The notes under the pieces: generated by a model
Seen by the model: only the letters and a program-made list of their open reading frames with translations
The model's database searches: none
What the model was told of the DNA's origin: nothing
Part shown: piece by piece, positions 47,970-56,014 of the stretch
Layout of the letters: every line of letters begins with the position of its first letter
How positions within the stretch are numbered: the first letter of the stretch is position 1
Position numbers and translations under genes: made by a program
NCBI GenBank assembly: GCA_024698585.1
Contig: JAILRB010000064.1
Location: forward strand, 1 to 64,000
DNA length: 64,000 bases
Direction: 5' to 3'
Source of the DNA: Eubacterium sp.
GTDB lineage: Bacteria > Bacillota > Clostridia > Lachnospirales > Lachnospiraceae

Positions 47970-49031
47970 ATGGAAGAAAAAAAGCATAAACGACGCGTAC
48001 GTTATAGTGGAACCCATCCAAGAACTTACGCAGAAAAATATAAGGAACATAATCCGGAAAAGTATCAGGATACCATTGAGAAAGTGATTGCAAAAGGAAG
48101 CACTCCGGCGGGAATGCATCTTTCTATTATGGTGGATGAGATTCTGGAATTCTTAGATATCAAGCCGGGACAGGTAGGACTGGATGTTACCCTGGGATAT
48201 GGTGGACATACTACGGAAATGCTGAAAAAATTAGAGGGGAATGGTCATGTTTACGGACTGGATGTGGATCCGATTGAAATAAAGAAGACGGAAAAACGAT
48301 TGGCGGACAGAGGATTCGGACCGGAGGTGTTTACCCCAATCAATACCAATTTTCAGAACATTGACAAGGTGGCAGAACAGTATGGGCCATTTGATTTTAT
48401 TTTGGCGGATCTGGGAGTGTCGTCCATGCAGATTGATAATCCGGAAAGAGGATTTACTTATAAGTATGACGGACCACTGGATTTACGTTTGAATCCGGAG
48501 GCGGGGATTTCGGCTGCGCAGCGATTAAAGGAAGTAAGTGTGGATGAACTGGAAGGAATGCTGATTGAAAATTCTGATGAACCATATGCTTACGATATTG
48601 CAAAGGAACTGGTTTCACGAAATCGAGGTGGTAGAAAAATTGAGACCACGTTGGAACTGAAAAATGCCATTGAAGCCGCGCTGAGAAAGAATAAGGAATA
48701 TTCCAAAATGTCAAAGAAAGACCAGGAGGAAATGGCGAAGAAGAGCTGTGCCAGAGTGTTCCAGGCGCTACGAATTGACGTGAATAATGAGTTTGAAGTG
48801 CTTTATGATTTGTTGGAAAAATTGCCGGGAGCCTTGAAGCCAGGGGGAAGAGTTGCCGTGTTGACATTCCATTCAGGAGAAGACCGTTTGGTAAAGAAAT
48901 CCTTTAAGGCATTGAAACGAGAAGATGTTTACAGTGAGGTGGCAAGAGATGTTGTCAGACCATCGGCGAAGGAGTGCCATAGAAATCCGAGAGCAAAGTC
49001 CACGAAAATGCGATGGGCAGTGAAAAAATAG
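47970..49031 (+). CDS. rsmH: 16S rRNA (cytosine(1402)-N(4))-methyltransferase
   Basis: LDVTLGYGGHTTEMLKKL, DFILADLGVSSMQIDNPERGFTYKYDGPLDLR, VLTFHSGEDRLVK; N-terminus longer than usual (KPRTYAEKYKE-type extension). Confidence 0.95.
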   Translation: MEEKKHKRRVRYSGTHPRTYAEKYKEHNPEKYQDTIEKVIAKGSTPAGMHLSIMVDEILEFLDIKPGQVGLDVTLGYGGHTTEMLKKLEGNGHVYGLDVDPIEIKKTEKRLADRGFGPEVFTPINTNFQNIDKVAEQYGPFDFILADLGVSSMQIDNPERGFTYKYDGPLDLRLNPEAGISAAQRLKEVSVDELEGMLIENSDEPYAYDIAKELVSRNRGGRKIETTLELKNAIEAALRKNKEYSKMSKKDQEEMAKKSCARVFQALRIDVNNEFEVLYDLLEKLPGALKPGGRVAVLTFHSGEDRLVKKSFKALKREDVYSEVARDVVRPSAKECHRNPRAKSTKMRWAVKK

Positions 49032-49122
49032 CCTTTTCTTTAAGGGGATTTTCTGCTACAATCATAGAAGTGCTTCCCTGTATTTAAGGACAGGGATAAA
49101 GACAAAAAGACGGAGGAACAAT

Positions 49123-50127
49123 ATGTTAGGCGACAAAAAAGTTTTGTACAGCGCGATGCAGAGTACAGGAACATTAACATTAGGAAATTATTTGGGGGCT
49201 CTTGATAACTGGATTAAGTTGGCAGATGAATATGAATGTTTTTATGCCATTGCGGATTTACATTCATTGACTGTAAGACAGGATCCAAAGGATATCCGTA
49301 AGAGAGCAAAGGATTTGTATACATTGTATGTGGCAGCAGGACTGGATCCGGAAAAGAACTGTATTTATTACCAGTCTCATGTTTCTGCCCATGCAGAACT
49401 TTCATGGATTTTAAACTGTTTCACATACATGGGCGAGTTAAATCGTATGACTCAGTTTAAGGATAAGGCTGCAAAACATTCAGACAACATCAATGCAGGA
49501 TTGTTTACATACCCTGTTCTGATGGCAGCGGACATTTTGTTGTATCAGGCTGATGTGGTACCGGTTGGAGCTGACCAGAAGCAGCATCTGGAAATCACCA
49601 GAGATATTGCAAACCGTTTTAACGGAATTTATGGAGATGTATTTACTGTTCCGGAACCATATATCGGAAAGGCTACAGCAAAAATCATGAGCCTTCAGGA
49701 TCCGACAAAGAAGATGTCAAAGTCTGATGAAAATGTCAATGCCAGCATTTTACTGATGGATGATCCGGATACAATTATCAGAAAGTTCAAGAGAGCTGTG
49801 ACAGATTCCAATATGGAAATCAGATATTCTGATGATAAGCCGGGAATTCAGAACTTAATCAATATTTATTCTTGTATTACCGGAAAAACTGTGGAAGAAA
49901 CAGAAAGAGAATTCGACGGTAAGGGATACGGTGAATTTAAACTGGCAGTGGGAGAAGCTGTTGTAAGCAGACTGAAACCATTACAGGATAAGTTCTATGA
50001 ACTTCAGAAGGAAAAAGATTATATTAATCGTGTGATTAAGGAAAATGATGAAAAGGCTGCTTACTTTGCTAATAAGACCTTACGTAAGGTACAGAAAAAA
50101 GTAGGATTAATTGAACGAATCAGATAA
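49123..50127 (+). CDS. trpS: Tryptophan--tRNA ligase
   Basis: VLYSAMQSTGTLTLGNYLGAL, ILLYQADVVPVGADQKQHLEITRDIANRFN, KMSKSDEN. Confidence 0.96.
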   Translation: MLGDKKVLYSAMQSTGTLTLGNYLGALDNWIKLADEYECFYAIADLHSLTVRQDPKDIRKRAKDLYTLYVAAGLDPEKNCIYYQSHVSAHAELSWILNCFTYMGELNRMTQFKDKAAKHSDNINAGLFTYPVLMAADILLYQADVVPVGADQKQHLEITRDIANRFNGIYGDVFTVPEPYIGKATAKIMSLQDPTKKMSKSDENVNASILLMDDPDTIIRKFKRAVTDSNMEIRYSDDKPGIQNLINIYSCITGKTVEETEREFDGKGYGEFKLAVGEAVVSRLKPLQDKFYELQKEKDYINRVIKENDEKAAYFANKTLRKVQKKVGLIERIR

Positions 50128-50128
50128 C

Positions 50129-50160
50129 GACGAAAAGCACCTTAGGGTGCTTTTCGTACA
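50129..50160 (+). terminator. Terminator after trpS
   Basis: CGAAAAGCACCttaGGGTGCTTTTCG. Confidence 0.75.
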
Positions 50161-50172
50161 TTTAGAGGAATT

Positions 50173-50796
50173 ATGAAATTAGTGAATCGATTAAAGGGAA
50201 AAATAAAAAGACATAGAAATGCATATAGAAAACAGAAGCATCTCAAAAAAATGGGGAAGGCATATGGCGTTGATTTCGGTGGCTATCTGTCAAAAGAAAA
50301 ATTGGAATTAGAACCTTTTGAAGGCTGCGCTTATGAGGCGTCTTTTGATTTGCCTGTTATTGTTAAACGATTACAAATTACGCCTGATGATTGTTTCATC
50401 GACATTGGTTGTGGAAAAGGGTATGCAATGCATTATTTTGCAAGTCTTCCGTTTGGAAAGATTGCGGGAATTGAAATCAAAGAAGAGTTAGCAAAAATTG
50501 CAAGGGATAATCTTAAAACACTATATCCGGAGGATTCACGGTTTGAAGTGATTGTAGGAGATGTTTGCAAGTACACTGATTACGATGAATATAATTATTT
50601 TTATTTATATAATCCGCTGACAAGAGTTGGAATTTCAAAATTTGTAGCACATTTGAGGGAAAGTTTGGAACGGTCGCCAAGGAATGTTTGGGTGATTTAT
50701 CAGAACCCGAGATTTTGGGATGAGTTTACGAAAGAGGAATTGTTTAATGCAGTTATTTCAGCGGATCGAAGCCTTATTTTGAAACATCAGAAGTAA
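50173..50796 (+). CDS. Class I SAM-dependent methyltransferase
   Basis: DCFIDIGCGKGYAMHYFASLPFGKIAGIEIKEELAKIA. Confidence 0.88.
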   Translation: MKLVNRLKGKIKRHRNAYRKQKHLKKMGKAYGVDFGGYLSKEKLELEPFEGCAYEASFDLPVIVKRLQITPDDCFIDIGCGKGYAMHYFASLPFGKIAGIEIKEELAKIARDNLKTLYPEDSRFEVIVGDVCKYTDYDEYNYFYLYNPLTRVGISKFVAHLRESLERSPRNVWVIYQNPRFWDEFTKEELFNAVISADRSLILKHQK

Positions 50797-50889
50797 ATGG
50801 TAAAAAAGGCTTATTTTTATTCCCACTTTTAAGGCTTTTATGTTATACTCTATGGAAAAGAACAATGCCGAAGAAAGGAAGCAGTTCAG

Positions 50890-51804
50890 ATGATTAAAGA
50901 TATTCAGGAAGAAATTATTCAGTTAAAAAAAGAAAAAGATATATGTATTTTGGCTCATTGCTATGAAAATCCAGAAATTCTGGAAGTGGCAGATTTTACC
51001 GGAGATAGTTATGCATTGGCAGTAAAAGCTTCGCAGGTGGAAAACAAAATTGTCATTATGTGTGGAGTTCGTTTTATGGCGGAGACTGTAAAGATTCTTT
51101 CCCCGGATAAGAAGGTTATCCTATCTCATCCAGATGCAGGTTGTCCGATGGCTGAACAGTTGGATAAGGAAATGGTGGTTCAGGCGAAGGAAATGATGCC
51201 GGACTATACGGTAGTGGCATATGTGAATACCACAAGCGAATTGAAGACGGTTTGTGATGTTTGTGTGACATCATCTTCCGCTGTGACGATTTGTAAAAAA
51301 ATTGAAAATGACAAGATTTTATTTATTCCGGATCCACAGTTAGGAAAATGGGTTTCCGAGCAGATTCCGGACAAAGAATTTAAAATTTTAGGTGCAGGAT
51401 GTCCGACTCACTGTGCCATGACCATAAAGGATGTGGAAAAAGCAAAAAAAGACCATCCGAATGCATTGCTTTTGGTTCATCCGGAATGCAGACCGGAAGT
51501 AACAGCAGAAGCAGACTATGCTGGCTCTACCACAGGAATTATGAATTATGCAAAACAGAGTGATGCAAAGGAATTTATTATTGGAACAGAAAACAGTATT
51601 AAGACGCATTTACAGATGGAATGTCCGGATAAGCAGTTTTATGCTTTGTCAAAAGAATGTATTTGCCCGAATATGAAATTAACCACATTAGTTGACGTGT
51701 TGAATTGTTGTAAGGGTAATGGGGGAGAAGAGATTGAATTAGAGGAAGAAACCAGACTGGCAGCGAAGAAGTGTATTGATGAAATGATTCGCTTAGGTGA
51801 TTAA
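50890..51804 (+). CDS. nadA: Quinolinate synthase
   Basis: ILAHCYENPEILEVADFTGDSYALAVKA, CGVRFMAETVKILSPDKKV, VHPECRPEV, CPNMKLTTL. Confidence 0.95.
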   Translation: MIKDIQEEIIQLKKEKDICILAHCYENPEILEVADFTGDSYALAVKASQVENKIVIMCGVRFMAETVKILSPDKKVILSHPDAGCPMAEQLDKEMVVQAKEMMPDYTVVAYVNTTSELKTVCDVCVTSSSAVTICKKIENDKILFIPDPQLGKWVSEQIPDKEFKILGAGCPTHCAMTIKDVEKAKKDHPNALLLVHPECRPEVTAEADYAGSTTGIMNYAKQSDAKEFIIGTENSIKTHLQMECPDKQFYALSKECICPNMKLTTLVDVLNCCKGNGGEEIELEEETRLAAKKCIDEMIRLGD

Positions 51805-51807
51805 GTT

Positions 51808-51856
51808 AGAGTTTGAGAAACGAGAGAAACATAAGGTATGTGTTTCTCTCGTTCCT
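51808..51856 (+). terminator. Terminator after nadA
   Basis: GAAACGAGAGAAACATAaggTATGTGTTTCTCTCGTTCC. Confidence 0.7.
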
Positions 51857-51892
51857 ATTATGGGGGGGGAGAAAGAATATTAGGAGGAAGTT

Positions 51893-52975
51893 ATGAGTAA
51901 AGCGTTAATTGCAATGAGCGGTGGAGTAGACAGCAGTGTGGCTGCCGTGTTAATGAAAGAGCAAGGCTACGACCCAATCGGAGTTACCATGAAATTATAT
52001 GACAATGAAGATATTCAGATGGAACACGAGAAAACCTGTTGTTCCTTAAGTGACGTGGAAGATGCCAGAAGTGTGGCACTAAAAGTCGGTTTTCCATATT
52101 ATGTGTTTAACTTTAAAGCGGAGTTCAATGAAAAGGTTATTGCAAAATTCGTCGAAAGCTATATGAATGGTAGAACACCGAATCCTTGCATTGATTGTAA
52201 TCGTTACTTAAAATTTGCTGAATTATATCGCCGGGCAAAAGAGCTGGGCTGTGAATTCATTGTAACAGGGCACTATGCCAGAATTCGTTTTAATGAAGAA
52301 ACGCAGAAATACGAACTGATGAAAGGTGTCGATGATTCAAAGGATCAGAGTTATGTCTTGTATCATCTGACCCAGGAACAGTTAGCGCATACAAAATTCC
52401 CATTAGGGGAATATACGAAAGATGAAATCCGTGAGAAGGCAGAAAGTGTCGGATTGTTAAATGCGTACAAGCATGACAGTCAGGACATCTGTTTCATTCC
52501 GGACGGAAACCATAAGAAATTTATCGAAGGATACACCGGCGAGAAGGTTGGTTCCGGAGATTTTCTGGATATTAATGGAAAGGTTGTCGGAACACATCAG
52601 GGATATTACCGATATACCGTGGGACAGCGGAAAGGGGTTCAGGTAAAAAGGGAAGGAAAGAATTATGTATTGGAAATTAAGCCGGAATCCAATGAAGTGG
52701 TAATCGGAAGAAACAAGGATTTATTCCATCAGAATCTGATTGCCGGGGATTTCAACTGGATTTCCGGAAATGCACCAATGGAACCAATTCGTGTTCAGGG
52801 TAGAACCCGTTATCATCAGGCACTGGCTGATGCCACGGCAACGGTGATGGAAAATGGAGAGGTAAAAGTGGTGTTTGATGAGCCACAACGTGCCATTACC
52901 AAGGGGCAGTCAGTGGTGTTATATGATGGGGATGTCGTTTTGGGTGGCGGAACCATTTTGGAAATTAGAGAATAG
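51893..52975 (+). CDS. mnmA: tRNA 2-thiouridine(34) synthase
   Basis: ALIAMSGGVDSSVAAVLMKEQGYDPIGVTMKL, NPCIDCNRYLKF, TGHYARI, SQDICFI. Confidence 0.96.
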   Translation: MSKALIAMSGGVDSSVAAVLMKEQGYDPIGVTMKLYDNEDIQMEHEKTCCSLSDVEDARSVALKVGFPYYVFNFKAEFNEKVIAKFVESYMNGRTPNPCIDCNRYLKFAELYRRAKELGCEFIVTGHYARIRFNEETQKYELMKGVDDSKDQSYVLYHLTQEQLAHTKFPLGEYTKDEIREKAESVGLLNAYKHDSQDICFIPDGNHKKFIEGYTGEKVGSGDFLDINGKVVGTHQGYYRYTVGQRKGVQVKREGKNYVLEIKPESNEVVIGRNKDLFHQNLIAGDFNWISGNAPMEPIRVQGRTRYHQALADATATVMENGEVKVVFDEPQRAITKGQSVVLYDGDVVLGGGTILEIRE

Positions 52976-52990
52976 AGAAAGAACATGAGC

Positions 52991-53011
52991 GGCACTGTTT
53001 CGGACAGTGCC
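52991..53011 (+). terminator. Terminator hairpin after mnmA
   Basis: GGCACTGTttcggACAGTGCC. Confidence 0.6.
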
Positions 53012-53018
53012 GTTTGCA

Positions 53019-53120
53019 TTGAACTTTTTAGTTCAGCTTTCTTATACGAAACTAAAAAGTTCAGCCTACATAAACTGAACTAAAAGTTCAGCAACATCTG
53101 TACTGAACTAAAAGTTCAGC
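53019..53120. repeat. Cluster of four GAACT...AGTTCAGC palindromes
   Basis: GAACTTTTTAGTTCAGC, AACTAAAAAGTTCAGC, ACTGAACTAAAAGTTCAGC (twice), three followed by C/AAcAT. Confidence 0.8.
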
Positions 53121-53241
53121 CCACATAAATTCGTAAAACAGCGACTGCGTCGCTTTTCATCTGCGAAACGCCTTTTCCGCTGTTTCACAGCGTTCAAAGC
53201 TGCTTCGCAGATGCGTTTTACTCATTTATGTGGCGCTCCGC
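53116..53241 (-). repeat. Structured repeat family, element B
   Basis: Minus strand: gcggagcgccACATAAATgaGTAAAACGCATCTGCGAA...TTCGCAGATG...GTTTTACgaATTTATGTgggctgaa; same layout as 21970-22057. Confidence 0.75.
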
Positions 53242-53242
53242 A

Positions 53243-53306
53243 AATAAAAAAAGCATTCCACAAAAAAAGTCAGCTTGCAGCCTTTTTCGGGAATGCTTTT
53301 TTTATT
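53243..53306. terminator. Strong bidirectional terminator-like inverted repeat (17-bp perfect arms)
   Basis: AATAAAAAAAGCATTCC ... GGAATGCTTTTTTTATT. Confidence 0.8.
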
Positions 53307-53330
53307 GCTGAACTTTTTTGACAAAACCTA

Positions 53331-53359
53331 TTGACATTGTAGGAATTAAATGGTAATAT
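53331..53359 (+). promoter_or_regulatory. Sigma-A-type promoter upstream of leader ORF/cysK
   Basis: TTGACA-N17-TAATAT. Confidence 0.85.
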
Positions 53360-53388
53360 CCACATATCCTACAAAACAGATAGGAAAT
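53340..53388. promoter_or_regulatory. Candidate Rrf2/CymR-type operator overlapping cysK promoter
   Basis: TAGGAAT half-site between -35 and -10 plus ATATCCTA-N9-TAGGAAAT palindrome over the likely start site. Confidence 0.5.
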
Positions 53389-53409
53389 AAAACAAAGGAG
53401 ATTGATGTG

Positions 53410-53529
53410 ATGAGGACTAAAACGTACTACAATATGCATATGATGAAATTGTACTGTTGCAATTGTACAGAAAGTGATAAGATGGGTAGGGACGTACGAA
53501 TGTGTTGTCCAAATCATATGTTTATATAA
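53410..53529 (+). CDS. Cys/Met-rich 39-aa leader peptide upstream of cysK
   Basis: [49 protein letters not shown] 5 nt or more upstream of ATG; ends 14 nt before cysK ATG; below the ORF-track size cutoff. Confidence 0.75.
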   Translation: MRTKTYYNMHMMKLYCCNCTESDKMGRDVRMCCPNHMFI

Positions 53530-53543
53530 AAGGAGATTTAGAA

Positions 53544-54476
53544 ATGGCAAATATAAAAAATAATGCATCAGAATTAGTTGGAGGTACACCATTAGTAAAG
53601 GTTGCTAATTATTCCGCAAAAGAAGGCGTGACAGACGCTGAAATATTAGTGAAGTTAGAATACTTTAACCCGGCAGGTTCTGTAAAAGATCGTATCGCTT
53701 TAGCAATGATTGAAGAAGCAGAAGCAAAGGGAGAATTAAAGGAAGGTGGAACAATCATTGAGCCGACTTCCGGAAATACAGGAATTGGTATTGCATCTGT
53801 TGCAGCAGCAAAGGGATATCGTGTAATCATTACACTCCCGGAAACCATGTCTGTGGAAAGAAGAAATATCATGAAGGCCTATGGTGCTGAATTAGTGCTT
53901 ACAGACGGAACCAAAGGAATGAAGGGTGCCATCGCAAAGGCAGAAGAAATTAAGGAACAGACACCTGGTGCCATTATTTTAGGCCAGTTTGTAAACCCGG
54001 CAAATCCAAAGGCACATAAAGCAACAACCGGACCGGAAATCTGGAAGGATACAGACGGAAAAGTAGACATTTTTGTAGCTGGTGTTGGTACCGGTGGAAC
54101 CATTACAGGGGTTGGTGAGTATCTGAAGGAACAGAATCCGAACGTACAGGTTGTGGCAGTTGAGCCGGAAACAAGCCCGGTACTTTCTGAAGGAAAGGCT
54201 GGAGCTCATAAAATTCAGGGGATTGGTGCAGGATTTATACCGGATGTATTAAATACAAAGGTATATGATGAAGTAATCCCTGTAGCCAATGAAGATGCAT
54301 TTGAAACAGGAAAGAAGATAGCAGCAGAAGAAGGCGTGTTAGTAGGAATCTCATCCGGTGCAGCATTATATGCAGCAACACAGCTTGCAAAGAGACCGGA
54401 AAATAAGGGAAAGACCATTGTGGCTTTACTCCCTGATTCAGGAGACAGATACTACTCCACAGCGCTGTTTAACTAA
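53544..54476 (+). CDS. cysK: Cysteine synthase
   Basis: [49 protein letters not shown]; start at RBS-linked ATG. Confidence 0.96.
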   Translation: MANIKNNASELVGGTPLVKVANYSAKEGVTDAEILVKLEYFNPAGSVKDRIALAMIEEAEAKGELKEGGTIIEPTSGNTGIGIASVAAAKGYRVIITLPETMSVERRNIMKAYGAELVLTDGTKGMKGAIAKAEEIKEQTPGAIILGQFVNPANPKAHKATTGPEIWKDTDGKVDIFVAGVGTGGTITGVGEYLKEQNPNVQVVAVEPETSPVLSEGKAGAHKIQGIGAGFIPDVLNTKVYDEVIPVANEDAFETGKKIAAEEGVLVGISSGAALYAATQLAKRPENKGKTIVALLPDSGDRYYSTALFN

Positions 54477-54499
54477 ACAAATATAAGGAGTAATTAAAA

Positions 54500-55786
54500 A
54501 TGAGTGAAAGAAATTATAAATTTGAAACATTACAGATTCATGTAGGACAGGAACAGCCGGATCCGGCAACAGATGCCAGAGCCGTTCCGATTTATCAGAC
54601 CACATCTTATGTATTTAGAGATTCTGCCCATGCGGCAGCAAGATTTGGTCTTGCAGATGCGGGCAATATTTACGGAAGATTGACGAACTCCACACAGGGC
54701 GTTTTTGAAGACAGAATTGCAAAGTTAGAAGGCGGTGTGGCAGGTCTTGCAGTAGCTTCCGGAGCAGCGGCAATCACATATACGATTGAGGCATTGGCAT
54801 CAGCAGGAGAACATATTGTGGCACAGAAGACCATTTATGGTGGTTCGGCAAATCTTTTGGCACATACACTTCCGACATACGGAATTGAGACAACATTCGT
54901 TGATGCACACAATTTAGAAGAAGTAGAAGGTGCTATTCAGGAAAATACAAAGGCAATCTATCTCGAAACATTAGGAAATCCAAACAGTGACATTCCAAAC
55001 ATTGATGCCATTGCAGAAATTGCACATAAGCATGGACTTCCTGTAGTCGTAGATAATACCTTTGGTACACCATATTTCTTCCGTCCATTAGAACATGGTG
55101 CAGATATTGTAGTTCACTCTGCAACCAAGTTTATTGGTGGACACGGAACATCTTTAGGTGGTGTCATTGTTGATGGTGGTAAATTTGATTGGGCAGCCAG
55201 CGGAAAGTACCCTGGTATTTCGGAACCAAACCCAAGTTATCATGGCGTTCGTTTCACAGATGCAGCAGGTCCTGCAGCATTCGTGACTTACATTAGAGCA
55301 ATTCTCTTACGTGATACCGGTGCAGCGATTTCACCATTCAATGCATTCCTGTTGTTACAGGGAACAGAAACACTTTCCCTAAGATTGGAAAGACATAACG
55401 AAAATGCAAAGAAGGTTGTGGAATATCTTTCTAAGCACCCATTAGTTGATAAGGTAAATCATCCATCCCTTCCGGAACATCCGGATCATGAATTATATGA
55501 AAAGTTCTTCCCGAATGGTGGTGCAAGCATTTTCACTTTTGAAATTAAGGGGGGCCAGGAAGAAGCACATAAGTTCATTGATAACCTACAGTTATTCTCA
55601 TTGCTTGCAAACGTGGCAGATGTAAAATCGTTGGTAATTCATCCTGCTACAACAACACATAGCCAGGCAACAGAAGAAGAATTGCTTGCGCAGAATATTA
55701 AGCCAAACACAATTCGTCTTTCTATTGGAACAGAAAATATTGACGACATTATCTTAGACTTAGACGAAGCATTTAAAGCATTATAA
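54500..55786 (+). CDS. metY: O-acetylhomoserine aminocarboxypropyltransferase/cysteine synthase family
   Basis: FETLQIHVGQEQPDPATDARAVPIYQTTSYVF, LASGAAAITYTI, VHSATKFIGGHGTSLGGVIVDGG. Confidence 0.94.
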   Translation: MSERNYKFETLQIHVGQEQPDPATDARAVPIYQTTSYVFRDSAHAAARFGLADAGNIYGRLTNSTQGVFEDRIAKLEGGVAGLAVASGAAAITYTIEALASAGEHIVAQKTIYGGSANLLAHTLPTYGIETTFVDAHNLEEVEGAIQENTKAIYLETLGNPNSDIPNIDAIAEIAHKHGLPVVVDNTFGTPYFFRPLEHGADIVVHSATKFIGGHGTSLGGVIVDGGKFDWAASGKYPGISEPNPSYHGVRFTDAAGPAAFVTYIRAILLRDTGAAISPFNAFLLLQGTETLSLRLERHNENAKKVVEYLSKHPLVDKVNHPSLPEHPDHELYEKFFPNGGASIFTFEIKGGQEEAHKFIDNLQLFSLLANVADVKSLVIHPATTTHSQATEEELLAQNIKPNTIRLSIGTENIDDIILDLDEAFKAL

Positions 55787-56014
55787 ATAGTAAAATATAA
55801 ATAAAAGCCATTATGTATCTGAAAACTCTCTTTTGCGTGATACAATTTGTTAAAAAATTGTTCACAAAAAAGGGGGTTTTTTGGTTGTAATTGCTAAAAA
55901 AATGGATACAAAATCGGTACATTGTACATAGGGATATTATGGCATTTATGTTATAATCAAATTTGTGGGTTTTACCGCAGGGAAATTGAAGGGAAAATTG
56001 AAAAGGAGATTATT

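Noticed and set aside
50890-51804. Isolated nadA as an unusual NAD gene context
   Set aside because: nadB/nadC may simply lie elsewhere; nothing in the sequence suggests a special role.
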